A DNA stretch of 7,731 nucleotides from contig JAPOSK010000023.1 of assembly GCA_026709725.1 (NCBI GenBank), positions 1-7,731 of the forward strand. Reading direction: 5' to 3'. Numbering within the stretch: position 1 is the stretch's first letter; every line of letters starts with the position of its first letter. The notes under the pieces are model-generated. The model had not been told where the DNA came from. It searched no databases and was given only the letters and a program-made list of their open reading frames with translations. The DNA comes from Paracoccaceae bacterium. Its GTDB lineage: Bacteria; Pseudomonadota; Alphaproteobacteria; Rhodobacterales; Rhodobacteraceae. The position numbers and the translations under genes are program-made. This document shows, piece after piece, positions 6,768 through 7,731 of this stretch.

Positions 6768-6970
6768 CGGATGTCCGATTTTCATGGATATTGACGATCC
6801 GTTGCCAGGGACCCGTCCTGCACCCAGTGCCTTTTGCCCGGCAGTGAATTTTTCTCGACTGACCCTGTCAAATTGCCTTGCGTTGTGATTACGGGGACGA
6901 TGGTCGGGCGGTGCGCAGGCTGCCAGAAGATATGAGCGTACGTTTCCAGGAAAGCGATGGAGATCACATA

Positions 6971-7731
6971 ATGCCGGGAACGCCGAAGGTCAGCTTCATT
7001 GGAGCCGGTTCAACAGTCTTCGTCCAGAACCTGATCGGGGATATTCTGGTTCGAGAGGCACTTCGGGATGCAGAGATCGCTCTCATGGATATCGATGCCG
7101 ACAGGCTCGAAGGTGCCGGGCTGCGGATCAGAAAGATGATTGAATCGCTCGGGCTTGAGGTGAGTGTGACCAGCCACACGGATCTTCGGGCTGCCATTGA
7201 TGGAGCAGATTTTGTCATCGTCGCCTTTCAGATCGGGGGGTATGATCCTTGTACACTGACTGATTTTGCCGTCCCGGCCCGATACGGGATTCGTCAGACC
7301 ATCGGTGATACTTTGGGTATTGGCGGCATCATGCGGGGTCTCCGGACAGTCCCCCACCTCTGGTCGCTGTGCGAGGCCGTCCATGAGCTTTGCCCGGACG
7401 CCATTCTCCTGCAATATGTCAATCCGATGGCGATCAATTGCTGGGCAATCGCTGAACGCTATCCAGAGGTCAGGACGGTGGGATTGTGCCATTCGGTGCA
7501 GGGGACGATCGCGGAACTGGCCCATGATCTGGACCTGCCGGTCGAGGCGATCCGCTATCGGTGCGCCGGCATCAATCACATGGCGTTCTTCACGGAACTG
7601 CAGTCGGTTGATCGGCAGGGCAGGATCCAGGATCTCTACCCGTTGCTGCGGGATGCCTATCGCGATGGCCGGGTGCCCAAGCCCAATCAATGGAATCTCC
7701 GTTGCCCCAATCATGTGCGGTACGAGGTCAT
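6971..7731 (+). CDS. melA: Alpha-galactosidase, GH4 family, NAD- and Mn-dependent (partial, N-terminal 253 residues)
   Basis: A cytoplasmic enzyme that hydrolyses alpha-galactosides such as melibiose by the GH4 oxidation-elimination mechanism needing NAD+ and a divalent metal. The frame is open to the right edge, giving 253 of the roughly 450 residues expected. VSFIGAGSTVF (7-17) is the NAD-binding start of the Rossmann fold. FVIVAFQIGGYDPC (81-94), IGDTLGIGGIMRGLRT (111-126), NPMAIN (151-156), GLCHSVQGT (171-179) and RCAGINHMAF (197-206) follow closely what I recall of E. coli MelA. Cys173 and His203 match the metal ligands of GH4, and CHSV is the signature tetrapeptide of its alpha-galactosidase branch. 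ATG 6971 has GGAG eight nt upstream; an in-frame ATG at 6932 with a weaker site would add 13 residues not typical of the family. No signal peptide is present. It diverges from the transporter operon and most likely cleaves the imported sugar. Confidence 0.95.
   Translation, partial: MPGTPKVSFIGAGSTVFVQNLIGDILVREALRDAEIALMDIDADRLEGAGLRIRKMIESLGLEVSVTSHTDLRAAIDGADFVIVAFQIGGYDPCTLTDFAVPARYGIRQTIGDTLGIGGIMRGLRTVPHLWSLCEAVHELCPDAILLQYVNPMAINCWAIAERYPEVRTVGLCHSVQGTIAELAHDLDLPVEAIRYRCAGINHMAFFTELQSVDRQGRIQDLYPLLRDAYRDGRVPKPNQWNLRCPNHVRYEV

Larger units (their letters stand above)
6677..6970. other. Divergent intergenic region between the repressor and melA
   Basis: These 294 nt contain the operon promoter, palindromic operator and A-tract at the left end. 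The right 200 nt hold no recognised RNA gene or terminator. For melA, only a weak promoter candidate is visible: TTGCCT (6873-6878), 17 nt, GACGAT (6896-6901), with three of six matches in the -10, so it should be treated as a guess. CGGATGTCCG (6768-6777) and TGCCCGGCA (6835-6843) are small imperfect or spaced inverted repeats without clear meaning. Confidence 0.5.

Noticed and set aside
6092..6847. 251-codon plus-strand frame opposite the repressor gene, running into the intergenic region.
   Set aside because: It is antisense to the conserved repressor N-terminal half, covers the operator and promoter, and has no recognisable product.
6932..6970. Upstream in-frame ATG at 6932 for melA.
   Set aside because: Its ribosome site (AGAAG two nt away) is poor, and GH4 proteins normally start only a few residues before the NAD-binding glycine motif, as the 6971 start gives.
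7010..7714. 234-codon minus-strand open frame opposite melA.
   Set aside because: The plus strand here encodes unmistakable GH4 motifs through the whole stretch; the antisense frame has no family features.
1..7731. Mobile elements, CRISPR arrays, tRNA or rRNA genes, phage or defence genes.
   Set aside because: No terminal inverted repeats, transposase, regularly spaced repeats or RNA-gene signatures were seen; the sequence is accounted for by the sugar locus.

Overview
The window is almost entirely a sugar uptake and breakdown locus, most likely from a Gram-negative proteobacterium, probably an alphaproteobacterium. The grounds are moderately high GC, a binding protein with a Sec signal peptide and no lipobox, and a gene set of the alpha-glucoside/alpha-galactoside ABC type. 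No rRNA, tRNA or marker gene is present to fix the taxon.

Layout. Six genes lie on the minus strand and read right to left as one tight operon: a LacI-family repressor (6676-5552), a periplasmic sugar-binding protein (5550-4189), two inner-membrane permeases (4064-2799 and 2802-1567), a cytoplasmic GH63/MGH1-like glycoside hydrolase (1562-285), and the start of a MalK/UgpC-type ATPase (303 to beyond the left edge). The junctions are a 1-nt gap, a 124-nt gap holding two inverted repeats, a 4-nt ATGA overlap, a 4-nt gap and a 19-nt overlap. Diverging to the right across a 294-nt intergenic region is melA (6971 to beyond the right edge), a GH4 alpha-galactosidase very like E. coli MelA.

Control. 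The intergenic region carries a perfect 14-bp palindrome, CGAAACCGGTTTCG, of the type LacI-family repressors bind. It sits exactly in the 17-bp spacer of a plausible sigma-70 promoter for the minus-strand operon, with a 10-bp A-tract just upstream. The repressor gene comes first in the operon it appears to control, so autoregulation and induction by the transported sugar or its product are expected.

How the genes work together (inference). A periplasmic binding protein delivers a small glycoside to a two-permease channel energised by the ATPase. The glycoside is then hydrolysed in the cytoplasm by MelA and/or the MGH1-like enzyme, neither of which has an export signal. Pairing an alpha-galactosidase with a mannosyl/glucosylglycerate-hydrolase-like enzyme is unusual and suggests substrates such as galactosyl- or mannosyl-type compatible solutes as well as plant alpha-galactosides.

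The most unusual structural points are in the permeases. One has an inserted periplasmic domain of about 120 residues resembling a DUF11-type beta-sandwich. The other has an N-terminal extension of about 130 residues predicted to add four membrane segments.
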